Positions 55,061 through 64,000 of a DNA stretch of 64,000 nucleotides are shown piece by piece; position 1 is the stretch's first letter; each line of letters begins with the position of its first letter. Source of the DNA: Frigoribacterium sp. MEB024 (GTDB lineage: Bacteria; Actinomycetota; Actinomycetes; Actinomycetales; Microbacteriaceae); the NCBI RefSeq assembly GCF_000878135.1, contig NZ_JXQZ01000023.1, positions 1 to 64,000 of the forward strand, in the 5' to 3' direction. The position numbers were made by a program, and so were the translations under genes. Under the pieces are notes generated by a model. It made no database searches and was not told the origin of the DNA. It saw only the letters and a list, made by a program, of their open reading frames with translations.

Positions 55061-56404
55061 TCAGGGCGCGGGAGCCGGGGTGGTGGCCTGGGCCACCGCG
55101 GCCCGCATCGCGTCGTAGTCGGGGTAGACGTTGTCGTAGGTCGGCGGGACGAGTTCGAGACTCGTGATCTGCTGGGACTTGGCCTTCACGGCCAGGTCGA
55201 CGAAGGCTGCCAGCGCGCCCTGCGGGATGTCGGTGTCGACGGTCTGCACCCCTGCCGACGCGACGGCCTGGAACTTCGACAGGACCGTCGCCGGTTGGAA
55301 CTGCGACAGCAGCGCCTGCTGCACCTCGCGCTGACGAGCCATGCGGTCGTAGTCGCTGGTGCCGTGCCGCGCCCTCGCGTACCAGAGGGCGTGGTAGCCG
55401 TCGAGCTTCTGTTCGCCGGGCTCGATCCACCCGTCGACGTTGATCGGCTGACCGTTGCCGTCGACGCCTCCGTTGATCGGGATGCGTTGTTGCACGTCCA
55501 CCTGGATGCCGCCGAGCGCATCGATGAGATCGACGAAGCCCTGCATGTCGATCAGGGCGTAGTACTGCACGGTCAGGCCCGTGATGCCCTCGACGGCGTC
55601 ACGCATCGCCTCGACACCGGGATTGCTGCCCTTCGACTCGGCGTCGGGGTAGAGGTCGGGGTGCTCTTCCCCGTAGGTGTACAGGAAGCTCACGAGGCAG
55701 TCGTCGCCGCAGTCGTAGCCGTCCGGGTAGTCGCCGTACAGCGGCGACCCCGCGACGAAGGGTGCGTCGTACAGGTTGCGCGGGATGCCCACGATGGTGG
55801 TCGCACCGGTCTCGGCGTCGATGCTGGCGACCGAGATGCTGTCGGGGCGCAGACCGGTGCGGTCCGCCCCGGCGTCCCCTCCGAGCAACATGATGTTGTA
55901 GCGCCCGTCCACGGGAGGCGCGGCGTCGGCCCTCGAGGTGAACAGACTGTTGAGCAGACCGTGCTGCACACCGGCGAGGTAGGCCCCGTAGGCGGCGGGT
56001 CCGACGGTCACCACCATCAACAGCACCATCGCCCCGGCGAGAAGTCCCCGGGCCGACGGGGCCGTCCGGACGATGCGGGCCAACCGCAGCGTGTCGACGG
56101 TCAGCACCACCCACAGCACCGCGTAGTACGCGAGGAAGACCTGGACGACGGTGAGGGCGACGACGTTGGTCGCGATCTCGATCAGGGGCGAGCGGAAGGC
56201 GAATGCCAGGACGACGACGACGACCGCGACCGCCCAGAAGACGAGGGTGGAGGCGAGCCCCCACCGGCCGAGTCGGCGACTGCCCGCGAGCACCTGCGCG
56301 GACCCGGGCACGACCACGTTCAGCAGGACGAGCACCCACGCCCTCTTCGTCATGAACGGCTCGGAGGTGATGTCCGGATGACGGACGGGCAGGGAGGTGC
56401 TCAC
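55061..56404 (-). CDS. LytR-CpsA-Psr (LCP) family protein
   Basis: A 447-residue membrane protein with four N-terminal transmembrane segments (about 18-135) and an extracytoplasmic LCP domain (about 165-420). Motifs are [37 protein letters not shown], the acidic loop near CGDDC, and [23 protein letters not shown] proteins attach undecaprenyl-linked polymers to peptidoglycan, fitting the polysaccharide locus just upstream. Four helices rather than one are unusual. GTG start overlaps the purE stop (GTGA). Confidence 0.9.
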   Translation of the reverse strand: MSTSLPVRHPDITSEPFMTKRAWVLVLLNVVVPGSAQVLAGSRRLGRWGLASTLVFWAVAVVVVVLAFAFRSPLIEIATNVVALTVVQVFLAYYAVLWVVLTVDTLRLARIVRTAPSARGLLAGAMVLLMVVTVGPAAYGAYLAGVQHGLLNSLFTSRADAAPPVDGRYNIMLLGGDAGADRTGLRPDSISVASIDAETGATTIVGIPRNLYDAPFVAGSPLYGDYPDGYDCGDDCLVSFLYTYGEEHPDLYPDAESKGSNPGVEAMRDAVEGITGLTVQYYALIDMQGFVDLIDALGGIQVDVQQRIPINGGVDGNGQPINVDGWIEPGEQKLDGYHALWYARARHGTSDYDRMARQREVQQALLSQFQPATVLSKFQAVASAGVQTVDTDIPQGALAAFVDLAVKAKSQQITSLELVPPTYDNVYPDYDAMRAAVAQATTPAPAP

Positions 56405-56937
56405 AGTGATCGACGCAGGTCGTCGTTCTTCTGCTCGACCAGCTCGGCGAGGGACTCGGCGTGGCGGGCCAGCCGCTCGGCGACCACCGGGTCGTGCGAG
56501 CCGATGATGCGGGCCGCGAGCAGACCGGCGTTCACCGCGCCTCCGATCGAGACCGTCGCCACGGGGATGCCGGCCGGCATCTGCACGATCGAGAGCAGCG
56601 AGTCCAGGCCGTCGAGCTTGGCCAAGGCGACGGGCACACCGACCACGGGGAGGGTCGTGACCGATGCGATCATGCCGGGCAGGTGCGCTGCTCCCCCGGC
56701 CCCGGCGACGATGACGGAGAGTCCGCGACCTGCCGCGTCGCGACCGAAGGCGATCATCTTGTCCGGTGTGCGGTGGGCCGAGACGACCTCGACCTCGTGC
56801 GGGATGCCCAGCTCGGTCAGGATCGTCGACGCCCCCTGCATGGTGGGCCAGTCGCTGTCGGAGCCCATGACGATGGCGACCTTCGCGGGTACGGCGGGGT
56901 CGTTCGGGCGCACGTCGGTGCTCTTCGGGTCGGACAC
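56401..56937 (-). CDS. purE: N5-carboxyaminoimidazole ribonucleotide mutase
   Basis: A 178-residue class I PurE in de novo purine synthesis. It has [10 protein letters not shown] (25-34), SAHRTPDKM (53-61) with H55, and [12 protein letters not shown]. The GTG at 56937 is 17 nt after the purK stop. TATCCT lies 7 nt upstream of it, so purE may also have its own leaderless promoter inside the purK-purE-LCP unit. Confidence 0.95.
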   Translation of the reverse strand: MSDPKSTDVRPNDPAVPAKVAIVMGSDSDWPTMQGASTILTELGIPHEVEVVSAHRTPDKMIAFGRDAAGRGLSVIVAGAGGAAHLPGMIASVTTLPVVGVPVALAKLDGLDSLLSIVQMPAGIPVATVSIGGAVNAGLLAARIIGSHDPVVAERLARHAESLAELVEQKNDDLRRSL

Positions 56938-56944
56938 GGACTAG

Positions 56945-56950
56945 AGGATA
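56945..56950 (-). promoter_or_regulatory. Internal -10 element before purE
   Basis: TATCCT on the minus strand with a 7-nt gap to GTG 56937, in the 17-nt space after purK. Confidence 0.4.
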
Positions 56951-56954
56951 GCCG

Positions 56955-58094
56955 TCAGTCGGTGAAGAACTCGACAGCGGCACGCGCCCGGAAGACGGCC
57001 TCGTCGAGGTCGTCGCCGACCACGGTGACGTGGCCGACCTTGCGCCCGGGCCGGGGGTCCTTGCCGTAGTCGTGAACCTTGACCGCCGGCTGGTCGGCCA
57101 TCAGGGCGGGCAGACGGTCGGCCATCGACCCCGTCGCCGGCCCGCCGAGCACGTTCAGCATGACGCTCCAGGGACGGTGGCAGTCCGTGTCGCCGAGCGG
57201 CAGGTCGAGCACGGCCCGGAGGTGCTGTTCGAACTGGCTCGTGGTCGACCCGTCGATCGTCCAGTGCCCCGTGTTGTGCGGCCGCATGGCGAGTTCGTTG
57301 ATCAGGAGGCGCTCGTCGGTCGTCTCGAAGAGCTCGACGGCCAGGACGCCGGTGACGTCGAGCCGCTGGGCGACCGTCCGCGCGATCTCGTCGGCGGCGT
57401 CGGCCAAGCGACCGGCGCTCGAGGGTGCCGGGGCGAAGACCTCGGAGCACACCCCGTCGCGTTGGACGGTCTCGACGAGAGGCCAGAGGGCGATGTCACC
57501 GCTCGGCCGACGGGCCACGAGCTGTGACAGTTCGCGCCGGAACGAGACGAGCTCCTCGACCAGGAGCGCGCCTCCGTTGCCGTCCTCGGCCAGGGCGCCG
57601 AACCAGTCGTCGGCGTCGTGGGCCGCCGAGACCACGCGAACGCCCTTGCCGTCGTAACCACCCCGCGCGGTCTTGACGACCGCCCGGCCACCGTGGTCGG
57701 CGAGGAACGCCTCGAGCTCGGTGGCGTCACGGACGGCCGCCCAGTCGGGAACGGGCAAGCCGAGCTCGGAGAGCCGTCGACGCATGACGATCTTGTCCTG
57801 CGCGACGGCCAGTGCGGACGGCCCGGGGTGCACCCGCACGCCCGCGTCGACGAGGGCGGCGAGGACGTGTTGGGGGACGTGCTCGTGGTCGAAGGTGACC
57901 ACGTCGACCGTGCGCGCGAAATCGAGGACGACGTCGACGTCGTGGTAATCGCCCACCCGGGTCGCTGCCAACCGGGCCGAACTGCCCTCGGTCTCGGCGA
58001 GGACGCTGATCTCGATGCCGAGGTGGACGGCGGGCGGGATCATCATGCGGGCCAGCTGGCCGCCGCCGATGACGCCGACACGGAGAGCCGTCAT
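56955..58094 (-). CDS. purK: N5-carboxyaminoimidazole ribonucleotide synthase
   Basis: A 379-residue ATP-grasp enzyme converting AIR to N5-CAIR. The N-terminus VGVIGGGQLARMM and the ATP-grasp motifs VVKTARGGYDGKGVRVV, LLVEELVSFRRELS and NELAMRPHNTGHWTIDGSTTSQFEQ are present. The ATG overlaps the stop of the lipoprotein gene (ATGA). PurE, its pathway partner, follows directly. Confidence 0.95.
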   Translation of the reverse strand: MTALRVGVIGGGQLARMMIPPAVHLGIEISVLAETEGSSARLAATRVGDYHDVDVVLDFARTVDVVTFDHEHVPQHVLAALVDAGVRVHPGPSALAVAQDKIVMRRRLSELGLPVPDWAAVRDATELEAFLADHGGRAVVKTARGGYDGKGVRVVSAAHDADDWFGALAEDGNGGALLVEELVSFRRELSQLVARRPSGDIALWPLVETVQRDGVCSEVFAPAPSSAGRLADAADEIARTVAQRLDVTGVLAVELFETTDERLLINELAMRPHNTGHWTIDGSTTSQFEQHLRAVLDLPLGDTDCHRPWSVMLNVLGGPATGSMADRLPALMADQPAVKVHDYGKDPRPGRKVGHVTVVGDDLDEAVFRARAAVEFFTD

Positions 58095-58567
58095 CGGACG
58101 ACCGTCCCGCTCAGCTGCGGCGAGTCCGGAGTGCCTCCGACCGTGCACCGGTAGGTGACGTTGGCGACGCCGACGTCACCGCCCGAGTAGAGGCCGGCGA
58201 CGTCGATGCTCCGCCCCCCGGAGCCCTGCACGAGGATCTGCGACGAACGGTCGTTCCAGGTGTAATCGGCACCCTGCGACCTCGTGGCCTCGTTCCGGCA
58301 GGCATCGTAGGCGCGGGCGTCGGTCCAGCCGTCCGCCTCGTCGGACGGTACGGGGACGGGCGTCTCGACGGTGCCGGTCGGGTCGTCGGCCGGCGCCGTG
58401 GGGGCGGCCGTCTCGGCCCCCGTGTCGGGCGCCGAGGGCGATGCGGTCGACGTGGGGCTGAAGCTCGACATGGTCGGCGTCGGGTCGTCGCCGCCGCTCG
58501 TGCACGCGGAGAGGGTGAGGGCCAGGGCCCCGGCGGTCAGCACGGCGATGAGGGCCCGGTTCGTCAT
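58091..58567 (-). CDS. Small lipoprotein
   Basis: A 158-residue exported protein. The signal MTNRALIAVLTAGALALTLSAC ends in a lipobox LSAC, so it is probably lipidated at C22. A Ser/Thr/Pro-rich linker (about 25-78) and a C-terminal domain of ~80 residues with two Cys (in AYDACRNEA and VTYRCTVGG) follow. No named family recognised. TACGAT lies 6 nt before the ATG, indicating a leaderless start of the lipoprotein-purK-purE-LCP unit. Confidence 0.8.
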   Translation of the reverse strand: MTNRALIAVLTAGALALTLSACTSGGDDPTPTMSSFSPTSTASPSAPDTGAETAAPTAPADDPTGTVETPVPVPSDEADGWTDARAYDACRNEATRSQGADYTWNDRSSQILVQGSGGRSIDVAGLYSGGDVGVANVTYRCTVGGTPDSPQLSGTVVR

Positions 58568-58573
58568 GCGGTC

Positions 58574-58579
58574 ATCGTA
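58574..58579 (-). promoter_or_regulatory. -10 element of the leaderless lipoprotein gene
   Basis: TACGAT on the minus strand with a 6-nt gap to ATG 58567; same hexamer and spacing as at 10326-10331. Confidence 0.55.
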
Positions 58580-58665
58580 TCGGTGGCACCTCGTCGGACG
58601 GCGTCGACCTGCCGGAGGGGGCCGGACACCGGCACGGGACCAGGCGCCCTCTGACCGGCACTCGG

Positions 58666-59970
58666 CTACGGGCGCCCGAGTCCTCGGAACTCGAAGCCGG
58701 CCTCGCGCCACTCGGCGGGGTCGAACACGTTGCGGGCGTCGACGATGCGTCGGCCGGAGACCAGGGCGGCTACCTCGGCCGGACGCAGTGCCTTGAACTG
58801 CTTCCATTCGGTGAGGACCAGGACGATGTCGGCGTCACGGAGAGCGGTCGGGACGTCATCGACGTAGGTGAGGTCGGGAGCCAGCCGGGCGGCGGTCTCG
58901 TTGGCCTCGGGGTCGTGGACGACCACGTCGGCACCGGCGGCGTGCAGTCGGCGGGCGACGTCGAGGGCGGGCGAGTCGCGGACGTCGTCGCTGTCGGGCT
59001 TGAACGCCACGCCCAGCACGGCGACGCGCGCACCACGCACCTCGCCGAGCAGCTCGCCCGCGAGGTCGACGACGCGGTCGCGGCGGCGCAGGTTGACGGC
59101 GTCCACGTCGGCGAGGAAGTCGAGGGACTCGAGCCCCAGTTCGCGCGAACGGGCGCGGAAGGCCCGGATGTCCTTCGGCAGGCACCCGCCGCCGAAGCCG
59201 AGGCCGGCGTTGAGGAACCGGCGACCGATGCGGGCGTCGTGCCCGATCGCGTCGGCCAGTTGCGTCACGTCGGCACCGGTGGCCTCGGCGATCTCGGCCA
59301 TCGCGTTGATGAACGAGATCTTCGTGGCGAGGAACGCGTTGGCCGAGACCTTGACCAGCTCGGCCGTCGCGTACCCGGTCACGAGCCGGGGCGTGCCCGT
59401 CGCCAGAGCCGTCGCGTAGACCTCGTCGAGCACGGCCGTCGCACGCTCGCCGGCGTCGCCGGAGGGCACCCCGTAGACGAAGCGGTCGGGTGCGACGGTG
59501 TCGGCCACGGCGAACCCCTCGCGGAGGAACTCGGGGTTCCAGGCCAGGTCGGCCCCCGAGGAGGCGCGGACCAGGTCGGCGAGTCGGCTCGCGGTGCCGA
59601 CGGGAACGGTGGATTTGCCCACCACGAGGTCGCCGTCGGCGAGGTGGGGCAACAGCCCCTGGACCGCGGCGTCGACGTAGGTCAGGTCGGCGGCGTCGCT
59701 GCCCGCGGTCTGCGGGGTGCCGACGGCGACGAAGTGGACCTGGGAGCCCGCGGCGTCGGCGGGGTCGGTCGAGAACCGGAGTCGCCCCGAGTCGATGGCC
59801 CGGCGGAGGGCCTCGGGCAGACCGGGCTCGAAGAACGGGGCGTGACCCGACGACAGCAGGGCGATCTTGCCCGGGTCGACGTCGATGCCGACCACGTCGT
59901 GCCCGAGGTCGGCCATGCACGCGGCGTGCACGGCTCCGAGGTAACCGCAACCGATGACTGAGATTCGCAT
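58666..59970 (-). CDS. ugd: UDP-glucose 6-dehydrogenase
   Basis: A 434-residue nucleotide-sugar dehydrogenase oxidising UDP-glucose to UDP-glucuronate. NAD motif GCGYLG (7-12), catalytic K207 and N211 in LVKVSANAFLATKISF, and nucleophile C263 in GFGGGCLPKDIRAF. The C-terminal UDP-binding domain has GVAFKPDSDDVRDSPAL. The product could feed surface glycans. TAGGAT lies 6 nt before the ATG, so the mRNA is probably leaderless. Confidence 0.95.
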   Translation of the reverse strand: MRISVIGCGYLGAVHAACMADLGHDVVGIDVDPGKIALLSSGHAPFFEPGLPEALRRAIDSGRLRFSTDPADAAGSQVHFVAVGTPQTAGSDAADLTYVDAAVQGLLPHLADGDLVVGKSTVPVGTASRLADLVRASSGADLAWNPEFLREGFAVADTVAPDRFVYGVPSGDAGERATAVLDEVYATALATGTPRLVTGYATAELVKVSANAFLATKISFINAMAEIAEATGADVTQLADAIGHDARIGRRFLNAGLGFGGGCLPKDIRAFRARSRELGLESLDFLADVDAVNLRRRDRVVDLAGELLGEVRGARVAVLGVAFKPDSDDVRDSPALDVARRLHAAGADVVVHDPEANETAARLAPDLTYVDDVPTALRDADIVLVLTEWKQFKALRPAEVAALVSGRRIVDARNVFDPAEWREAGFEFRGLGRP

Positions 59971-59976
59971 TGTAAT

Positions 59977-59982
59977 ATCCTA
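59977..59982 (-). promoter_or_regulatory. -10 element of leaderless ugd
   Basis: TAGGAT on the minus strand with a 6-nt gap (ATTACA) to ATG 59970, within an AT-rich patch that stands out from its surroundings. Confidence 0.6.
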
Positions 59983-59998
59983 TGTCACGCGCGTCGGG

Positions 59999-60559
59999 TC
60001 AGACGACCCGGTCGTCGCCCCACGAGGTGGTGTCGGAGTGTCCGACGGACTGCTCGTGCTGGCGACGCTGGGCGACGCTGTTGAGGTTCGACTCCATCAG
60101 GTCGTGCAGGGTCGATTGGACGAGGTCGGCCGACGGCACGTCCCAGAGGACGAGCGGACGGTCGAGGCCGGTGTTGATCAGGACGTCTCCGCTGCGGAAC
60201 GCGCTCTGCACCGAGTTCTTGCGCACCGTGAGGTCGTACCCACGACTGTGCAGCAGCTCTTGACGGGTGCGCACGAACAGCCCCTTGCGCACGACGAGGC
60301 GCCGCGAGGTGATGACGTAGCGCTTGCCGAGCCAGATGAGCACGGGCACCAGCCAGAGCAGCACGATCAGGGCGACGGCGGCGCCCAACACGACGTAGTT
60401 CTGCCACTCGACGTCGAAGCGACCACCGAAGAAACCGGTCGCGGCGCAGATGCCGACGAGCGCGAGCGACGGCCAGAACAGCACGCGGCCGTGGGGCCGC
60501 AGCCGCGCGACGACGTACTCGGTCGGCTGCGGTCCGTCGGTGCTCACAGGCTCATTCAT
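59999..60559 (-). CDS. PH-domain (bPH2) membrane protein
   Basis: A 186-residue protein with two transmembrane segments (about 25-70) followed by a bacterial PH-like domain: GKRYVITSRRLVVRKGLFVRTRQELLHSRGYDLTVRKNS and ALF-type end LVQSTLHDLM. Usual for actinobacterial YdbT/DUF304-like proteins, whose function is unknown. The ATG lies inside the end of birA (8-nt overlap), indicating coupling. Confidence 0.87.
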   Translation of the reverse strand: MNEPVSTDGPQPTEYVVARLRPHGRVLFWPSLALVGICAATGFFGGRFDVEWQNYVVLGAAVALIVLLWLVPVLIWLGKRYVITSRRLVVRKGLFVRTRQELLHSRGYDLTVRKNSVQSAFRSGDVLINTGLDRPLVLWDVPSADLVQSTLHDLMESNLNSVAQRRQHEQSVGHSDTTSWGDDRVV

Positions 60560-61331
60560 ACCGCAGATGCGTGACGTCACCCGAAGCGACGGCCGTCAGC
60601 GCGCCGGTCGAGGCGGAACGCACGACCAACCGGCCCGCCTCGTCGACGTCCACCGCCTCGCCGACCAGGGCCGCGCCTCCGGGGAGTTCGACGCGGACTC
60701 CGCGTCCCAGGGTCGCGCAGTTCGCGCGGACCGACGCCAGGGCGCCGCTCGCGACCGCGTCGCCCCGGGCCGCGGCGAGGTCGCCGACGAGTCGTGCCAG
60801 GCCCGAGACCCACGACGACGTCACGGCGTCCGCGAGTTCGAGGGCGGTGCCCCGCGCTCCGTGCAGACCGAGCGACGTCGAGGTCGGGGTGGGCAGGTCG
60901 CCGGCGGGCACCGTGAGGTTGACCCCGGCACCCACGACGACGGCGCTCGCGTCGGACCGCAGCTCGGCGAGCAGGCCACTGACCTTGTCACCGTCGACCT
61001 GCACGTCGTTGGGCCACTTCAGCGTGACGTCGCCGCTCTCGACCACACCCCGGACGGAGGCGCGCATGGCCACCCCGGCGAGGAGCGGCACCCAGCCGAG
61101 CGAGTCGACCGGCAGGTCGCCCCGGTGCAGCAGCACGCTGACCGCGAGGGAACGACCGGGCGCGGTCTCCCACCGTCGGTCGAGCCGGCCCCGCCCCGCG
61201 GACTGGTCGAGCGTCAGCCAGGTCGCCAGGTGCGGCTCGTCGACGGCTGCGAGCAGGTCGGCGTTGGTCGACCCGGTGGACTCGAGCACCACGAGTCGGG
61301 GACTGACGGACGTGCTGAGGGGGAAGGCCAT
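60552..61331 (-). CDS. birA: Biotin--[acetyl-CoA-carboxylase] ligase
   Basis: A 259-residue biotin protein ligase that biotinylates acyl-CoA carboxylases. It has [10 protein letters not shown], the biotin-AMP loop [13 protein letters not shown], and [21 protein letters not shown], followed by VVGAGVNL and a C-terminal SH3-like domain. There is no N-terminal helix-turn-helix, so it is a group I ligase without repressor function. ATG 61331 was chosen because TAGGCT lies 6 nt upstream. It is divergent from the acyl-CoA carboxylase beta gene, a functional pairing. Confidence 0.94.
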   Translation of the reverse strand: MAFPLSTSVSPRLVVLESTGSTNADLLAAVDEPHLATWLTLDQSAGRGRLDRRWETAPGRSLAVSVLLHRGDLPVDSLGWVPLLAGVAMRASVRGVVESGDVTLKWPNDVQVDGDKVSGLLAELRSDASAVVVGAGVNLTVPAGDLPTPTSTSLGLHGARGTALELADAVTSSWVSGLARLVGDLAAARGDAVASGALASVRANCATLGRGVRVELPGGAALVGEAVDVDEAGRLVVRSASTGALTAVASGDVTHLRYE

Positions 61332-61337
61332 CAACTC

Positions 61338-61343
61338 AGCCTA
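61338..61343 (-). promoter_or_regulatory. -10 element of leaderless birA
   Basis: TAGGCT on the minus strand with a 6-nt gap to ATG 61331. Confidence 0.55.
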
Positions 61344-61425
61344 GGGGGCCGCCGTTGACGACTCCTACGACGTCCGGGGGCGTCCACGCGTGGAAACCTC
61401 CAACGGATGGCTGCGGGTCGGTCAG

Positions 61426-61431
61426 TAGAGT
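61426..61431 (+). promoter_or_regulatory. -10 element of leaderless accD
   Basis: TAGAGT with a 7-nt gap to GTG 61439. Confidence 0.55.
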
Positions 61432-61438
61432 GAGGCGC

Positions 61439-63052
61439 GTGACTCCTGACTCCGCGCCCCTCACCGACGCCGCGCCCGACCTGCACACCACCGCGGGCAA
61501 GCTCGCCGACCTCAAGGCCCGCTATCACGAGGCCGTGACGGCCAGCGGCGAGGCCGCGATCGCCAAGCAGCACGCCAAGGGCAAGAAGACGGCCCGAGAG
61601 CGCATCGACGAGCTGCTCGACCCGGGCTCGTTCGTCGAGCTCGACGAGTTCGTCCGGCACCGCACCCACGCCTTCGGCATGGAGGCCAAGCGACCCTACG
61701 GTGACGCGGTCGTCACGGGCACGGGCACGATCCACGGCCGCCAGGTCGCGGTCTACTCGCAGGACTTCACCATCTTCGGCGGCTCGCTCGGCGAGGTCGC
61801 GGGCGAGAAGATCATCAAGGTCATGCAGCTGGCCCTCAAGACCGGGGTGCCCATCATCGGCATCCTCGACTCGGGCGGGGCGCGGATCCAGGAAGGCGTC
61901 GTCGCCCTCGGCAAGTACGGCGAGATCTTCCGGCTGAACACGGCCGCCTCGGGCGTCATCCCCCAGATCTCGCTGATCATGGGCCCGGCGGCCGGAGGCG
62001 CGGTGTACTCCCCCGCGCTGACCGACTTCGTGATCATGGTCGACAAGACGAGCCACATGTTCGTCACCGGGCCTGACGTCATCAAGACCGTGACGGGCGA
62101 GGACGTCGGCTTCGAGGAACTCGGCGGAGCCCTGACCCACAACAAGGTCTCGGGCGTCTCGCACTACCTCGCGAGCGACGAGGACGACGCCCTCGACTAC
62201 GCCCGGGCCCTGCTGTCGTACCTCCCCGACAACAACCTGGCCGACCCGCACGTCTTCGACGTACCGGTCGAACTCGAGACCACGGACCACGATCGACAGC
62301 TGAACACCCTGATCCCGGACAGCCCGAACCAGCCCTACGACGTGATGACGGTCATCGAGCACGTCGTCGACGACGGCGAGTTCCTCGAGGTCCAGCCGCT
62401 CTTCGCGCCCAACATCGTCGTGGGCTTCGGCCGGGTGGAGGGCCGCCCGGTGGGTGTCATCGCCAACCAGCCGTCCGCCATGGCCGGCACCCTCAACATC
62501 GAGGCGGGTGAGAAGGCCAGCCGTTTCGTGCGCTTCTGCGACGCGTTCAACATCCCGATCCTCACCCTCGTCGACGTGCCCGGATACCTGCCCGGCACCG
62601 ACCAGGAGTGGACGGGTGTGATCCGTCGCGGCGCCAAGCTGCTCTACGCCTACGCCGAGGCCACGGTCCCGCTCGTGACGGTGATCACCCGCAAGGCCTA
62701 CGGCGGCGCCTACATCGTCATGGGCTCGAAACAGCTGGGCGCGGACATCAACCTCGCCTGGCCGACGGCAGAGATCGCCGTGATGGGCGGGCAGGGTGCC
62801 GTCAACATCCTGTACCGCAACGAGATCAAGGCGGCGGCCGAGGCCGGCGAGGACGTCGCAGCCGTGCGCACGCGGCTCGCGAACGAGTACACCTACAACG
62901 TCGCGAGCCCCTTCCTCGCCGCCGAGCGGGGCGAACTCGACGGCGTCGTCGAACCGGCGGCGACCCGGGTCGCCGTGATCAAGGCGCTGCGAGCACTCAA
63001 GACCAAACGGGCGACCTTGCCGCCGAAGAAGCACGGGAACATCCCCCTGTGA
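61439..63052 (+). CDS. accD: Acyl-CoA carboxylase beta subunit (AccD/PccB type)
   Basis: A 537-residue carboxyltransferase subunit of acetyl-/propionyl-CoA carboxylase. The N-terminal half has the acyl-CoA site region [20 protein letters not shown] and [16 protein letters not shown]; the C-terminal half has biotin-site motifs [21 protein letters not shown] and [14 protein letters not shown]. The length is typical. The GTG start was fixed by the -10 element 7 nt upstream; an earlier ATG has no support. AccE overlaps its stop. It is divergent from birA. The biotin-carrying alpha subunit is not in the window. Confidence 0.95.
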   Translation: MTPDSAPLTDAAPDLHTTAGKLADLKARYHEAVTASGEAAIAKQHAKGKKTARERIDELLDPGSFVELDEFVRHRTHAFGMEAKRPYGDAVVTGTGTIHGRQVAVYSQDFTIFGGSLGEVAGEKIIKVMQLALKTGVPIIGILDSGGARIQEGVVALGKYGEIFRLNTAASGVIPQISLIMGPAAGGAVYSPALTDFVIMVDKTSHMFVTGPDVIKTVTGEDVGFEELGGALTHNKVSGVSHYLASDEDDALDYARALLSYLPDNNLADPHVFDVPVELETTDHDRQLNTLIPDSPNQPYDVMTVIEHVVDDGEFLEVQPLFAPNIVVGFGRVEGRPVGVIANQPSAMAGTLNIEAGEKASRFVRFCDAFNIPILTLVDVPGYLPGTDQEWTGVIRRGAKLLYAYAEATVPLVTVITRKAYGGAYIVMGSKQLGADINLAWPTAEIAVMGGQGAVNILYRNEIKAAAEAGEDVAAVRTRLANEYTYNVASPFLAAERGELDGVVEPAATRVAVIKALRALKTKRATLPPKKHGNIPL

Positions 63053-63330
63053 GCGGGCGCCACGCAGCCGCGTCCCCCGACGCGACGGACCGCCCCACCG
63101 CCGCGGTCGAGCAGCCGTCGGCACCCCTGCTCAGGATCGTCGCCGGAGATCCGACGCCCGACGAGCTCGCGGCGGTGACGGCACTGCTGGCCGCCGTCGA
63201 GGCAGGCCGGGCCGAGGCGGCGGCGACGACGTCCTCGCGAACCGCGACGTCGGCCTGGACGCGTTCGGCCCGTGCTCCCCGTCCGTCCATCGTGTCCGGC
63301 GAGGGCCGTTGGCGGGGTTTCGCGGGTTGA
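63049..63330 (+). CDS. accE: Acyl-CoA carboxylase epsilon subunit
   Basis: A 93-residue AccE-like subunit with [26 protein letters not shown], the family's conserved core, and the short C-terminal SAWTRSAR and WRGFAG. Epsilon subunits stabilise the carboxylase complex in actinobacteria. The GTG overlaps the accD stop (GTGA). In many relatives maf and accA follow; here two hairpins and an opposing gene follow instead. Confidence 0.9.
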   Translation: MSGRHAAASPDATDRPTAAVEQPSAPLLRIVAGDPTPDELAAVTALLAAVEAGRAEAAATTSSRTATSAWTRSARAPRPSIVSGEGRWRGFAG

Positions 63331-63382
63331 CGCCCCGGGAACGGCGATGGGCACGGCCGTCCTCACCCATCTGTCCTCCTAA

Positions 63383-63475
63383 ATGACGACTGCATACGCG
63401 TCCCGGAACGACCATGCTTGCTGGTGCCGGGTGTCTCGTCGAGTCACACCACCGAGCAGGGGCCGACCAGGGTGA
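63383..63475 (+). other. Possible 30-codon mini-ORF in the region after accE
   Basis: ATG 63383 opens 30 codons with a Cys-Trp-Cys run (HACWCR) and an Arg/Pro-rich end, ahead of two strong hairpins. No ribosome binding site or well-spaced -10 is visible and there is no plus-strand gene downstream, so it is only a candidate. Confidence 0.2.
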
Positions 63476-63493
63476 ACGGGTCGCTGTCGGGGG

Positions 63494-63528
63494 GAGTCAG
63501 GGCGGCATTCGGGTTGCCGCCCTGACTC
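63494..63528. terminator. Hairpin 1 after accE
   Basis: A perfect 14-bp stem, GAGTCAGGGCGGCA / TGCCGCCCTGACTC, with a 7-nt loop TTCGGGT. It could be a terminator or part of a small structured RNA. Confidence 0.6.
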
Positions 63529-63537
63529 GAGGTCTCG

Positions 63538-63565
63538 GAAGGGCCGGACGATCGTCCGGCCCTTC
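63538..63565. terminator. Hairpin 2 after accE (28-bp perfect palindrome)
   Basis: A fully self-complementary 28-bp sequence with half-site GAAGGGCCGGACGA, starting 9 nt after hairpin 1. On the plus strand TTCTT extends from its end. It is placed to terminate both accD-accE and the opposing partial gene. Confidence 0.75.
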
Positions 63566-63607
63566 TTCACGTCGTGGGTGCCGGCCGCGCCGAGAGCCGC
63601 CGGACGA

Positions 63608-64000
63608 TCAGGGGGCCGAGCGAGGGATCTGCAGCCAGAGCTGGACTTCGTCGCCGTCGTCGTCCTCGTCCGCGTCGGCCGAGACCCCGCGGCCCAGCGC
63701 GCTCGACGACAGGTCTGCCGAGCCGAGCCCGACGACCGTGACCGCGTCGTCTCCCCCGCCCTGAACGGTCCGGACGATGATGCGATCGGCGACGGATTCG
63801 CGCAGGGCCCCGGCGAGCACGCCATGCACCCGTCGCAGATCCGTCGGTCCGAGGTCGTCGATGCCTCCTTCGTCGAGGAGACTGACGACGGCTCCGCGGC
63901 GGCGCGCCGCCATGACCTCGTGACGGACGTCGTCGTCGAGGAGGCGCCGGCCCCGGATCTCGTCCCGGATCGCTCCCTCGAGGTTGAGGCACTCCTGTCG
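63608..64000 (-). CDS. Unidentified protein, C-terminal part
   Basis: The minus-strand frame is open from the window edge to a TGA at 63608, giving the last 130 residues of a gene that starts outside. Visible are LNLEGAIRDEIRGRRLLDD, a helix with VRHEVMAARRRGAVVSLLDEGGIDDL, a strand region RIIVRTVQGG, and an acidic run of Asp/Glu near the end before VQLWLQIP. The layout faintly recalls the ATP-binding end of degenerate sensor kinases, but no N, G1 or G2 box is clear, so no function is assigned. Confidence 0.7.
   Translation of the reverse strand, partial: RQECLNLEGAIRDEIRGRRLLDDDVRHEVMAARRRGAVVSLLDEGGIDDLGPTDLRRVHGVLAGALRESVADRIIVRTVQGGGDDAVTVVGLGSADLSSSALGRGVSADADEDDDGDEVQLWLQIPRSAP

Noticed and set aside
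63383-63475. Cysteine-rich leader peptide attenuator
   Set aside because: The Cys-Trp-Cys codons and following hairpins recall attenuators, but no plus-strand gene follows that could be regulated.

Overview
The window is 64 kb of GC-rich actinobacterial chromosome, most likely from the family Microbacteriaceae. The evidence is an MtrA response regulator, a WhiB protein, the order phosphomannomutase / DUF3499 / zincin-like protein / DUF5719 / large GT2 / whiB / galE / manA, an AccD-AccE pair, many GTG starts, many 4-base start/stop overlaps, and leaderless promoters with the -10 element 6-7 nt before the start codon. I cannot name a genus. I saw no tRNA, rRNA, insertion sequence, integrase, phage gene or CRISPR array.

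Layout. 0-8.6 kb: mtrA (with a possible start of mtrB at the edge), then a membrane-protein/DUF4129/DUF4350/MoxR/DUF58 operon, SpoIIM- and RDD-type membrane proteins transcribed divergently, and a CsoR copper sensor with its operator but no copper pump beside it. 8.6-18 kb: phosphomannomutase, DUF3499, zincin-like protein, DUF5719, a 943-residue membrane glycosyltransferase, whiB, galE and manA, which is mannose/galactose sugar supply plus the developmental regulator. 18-24 kb: an acyl-CoA dehydrogenase, two tandem paralogous O-antigen-ligase-type proteins, a polyprenol-phosphate mannose synthase and a membrane protein.

24-54.9 kb is a large cell-surface polysaccharide locus. It holds a tightly overlapped operon (prenyl-phosphate sugar synthase, DUF2304, rhamnosyltransferase-like GT2, YfhO-like membrane enzyme, GtrA), a GtrB-like transferase coupled to an epimerase, a flippase, a DUF2142 protein, and a secreted protein with a lysozyme-like domain and four repeats. 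Next come a Wzm/Wzt ABC exporter preceded by a GT2-GT4 fusion and followed by further glycosyltransferases. The dTDP-L-rhamnose genes are split over both strands (rmlC-rmlA minus, rmlB-rmlD plus) around a Tat-exported VanY-like carboxypeptidase. The plausible overall product is a rhamnose-containing wall polysaccharide that is assembled, exported by Wzm/Wzt, decorated by Gtr-type enzymes and attached by the LCP protein at 55 kb.

55-64 kb: LCP ligase, purE-purK, a lipoprotein, UDP-glucose dehydrogenase, a PH-domain protein, and biotin ligase divergent from acyl-CoA carboxylase beta/epsilon. After these lie two strong hairpins and the 3' end of a further gene that leaves the window.

The most unusual observations are: a 76-residue stand-alone protein that is a gapless paralogue of the C-terminal domain of the neighbouring carboxypeptidase; a 14-bp extragenic motif with five exact copies, three touching or nearly touching stop codons; an 18-bp gap in which one symmetric -10 hexamer appears to serve two divergent leaderless genes; and a near-perfect 24-bp palindrome in the whiB promoter.
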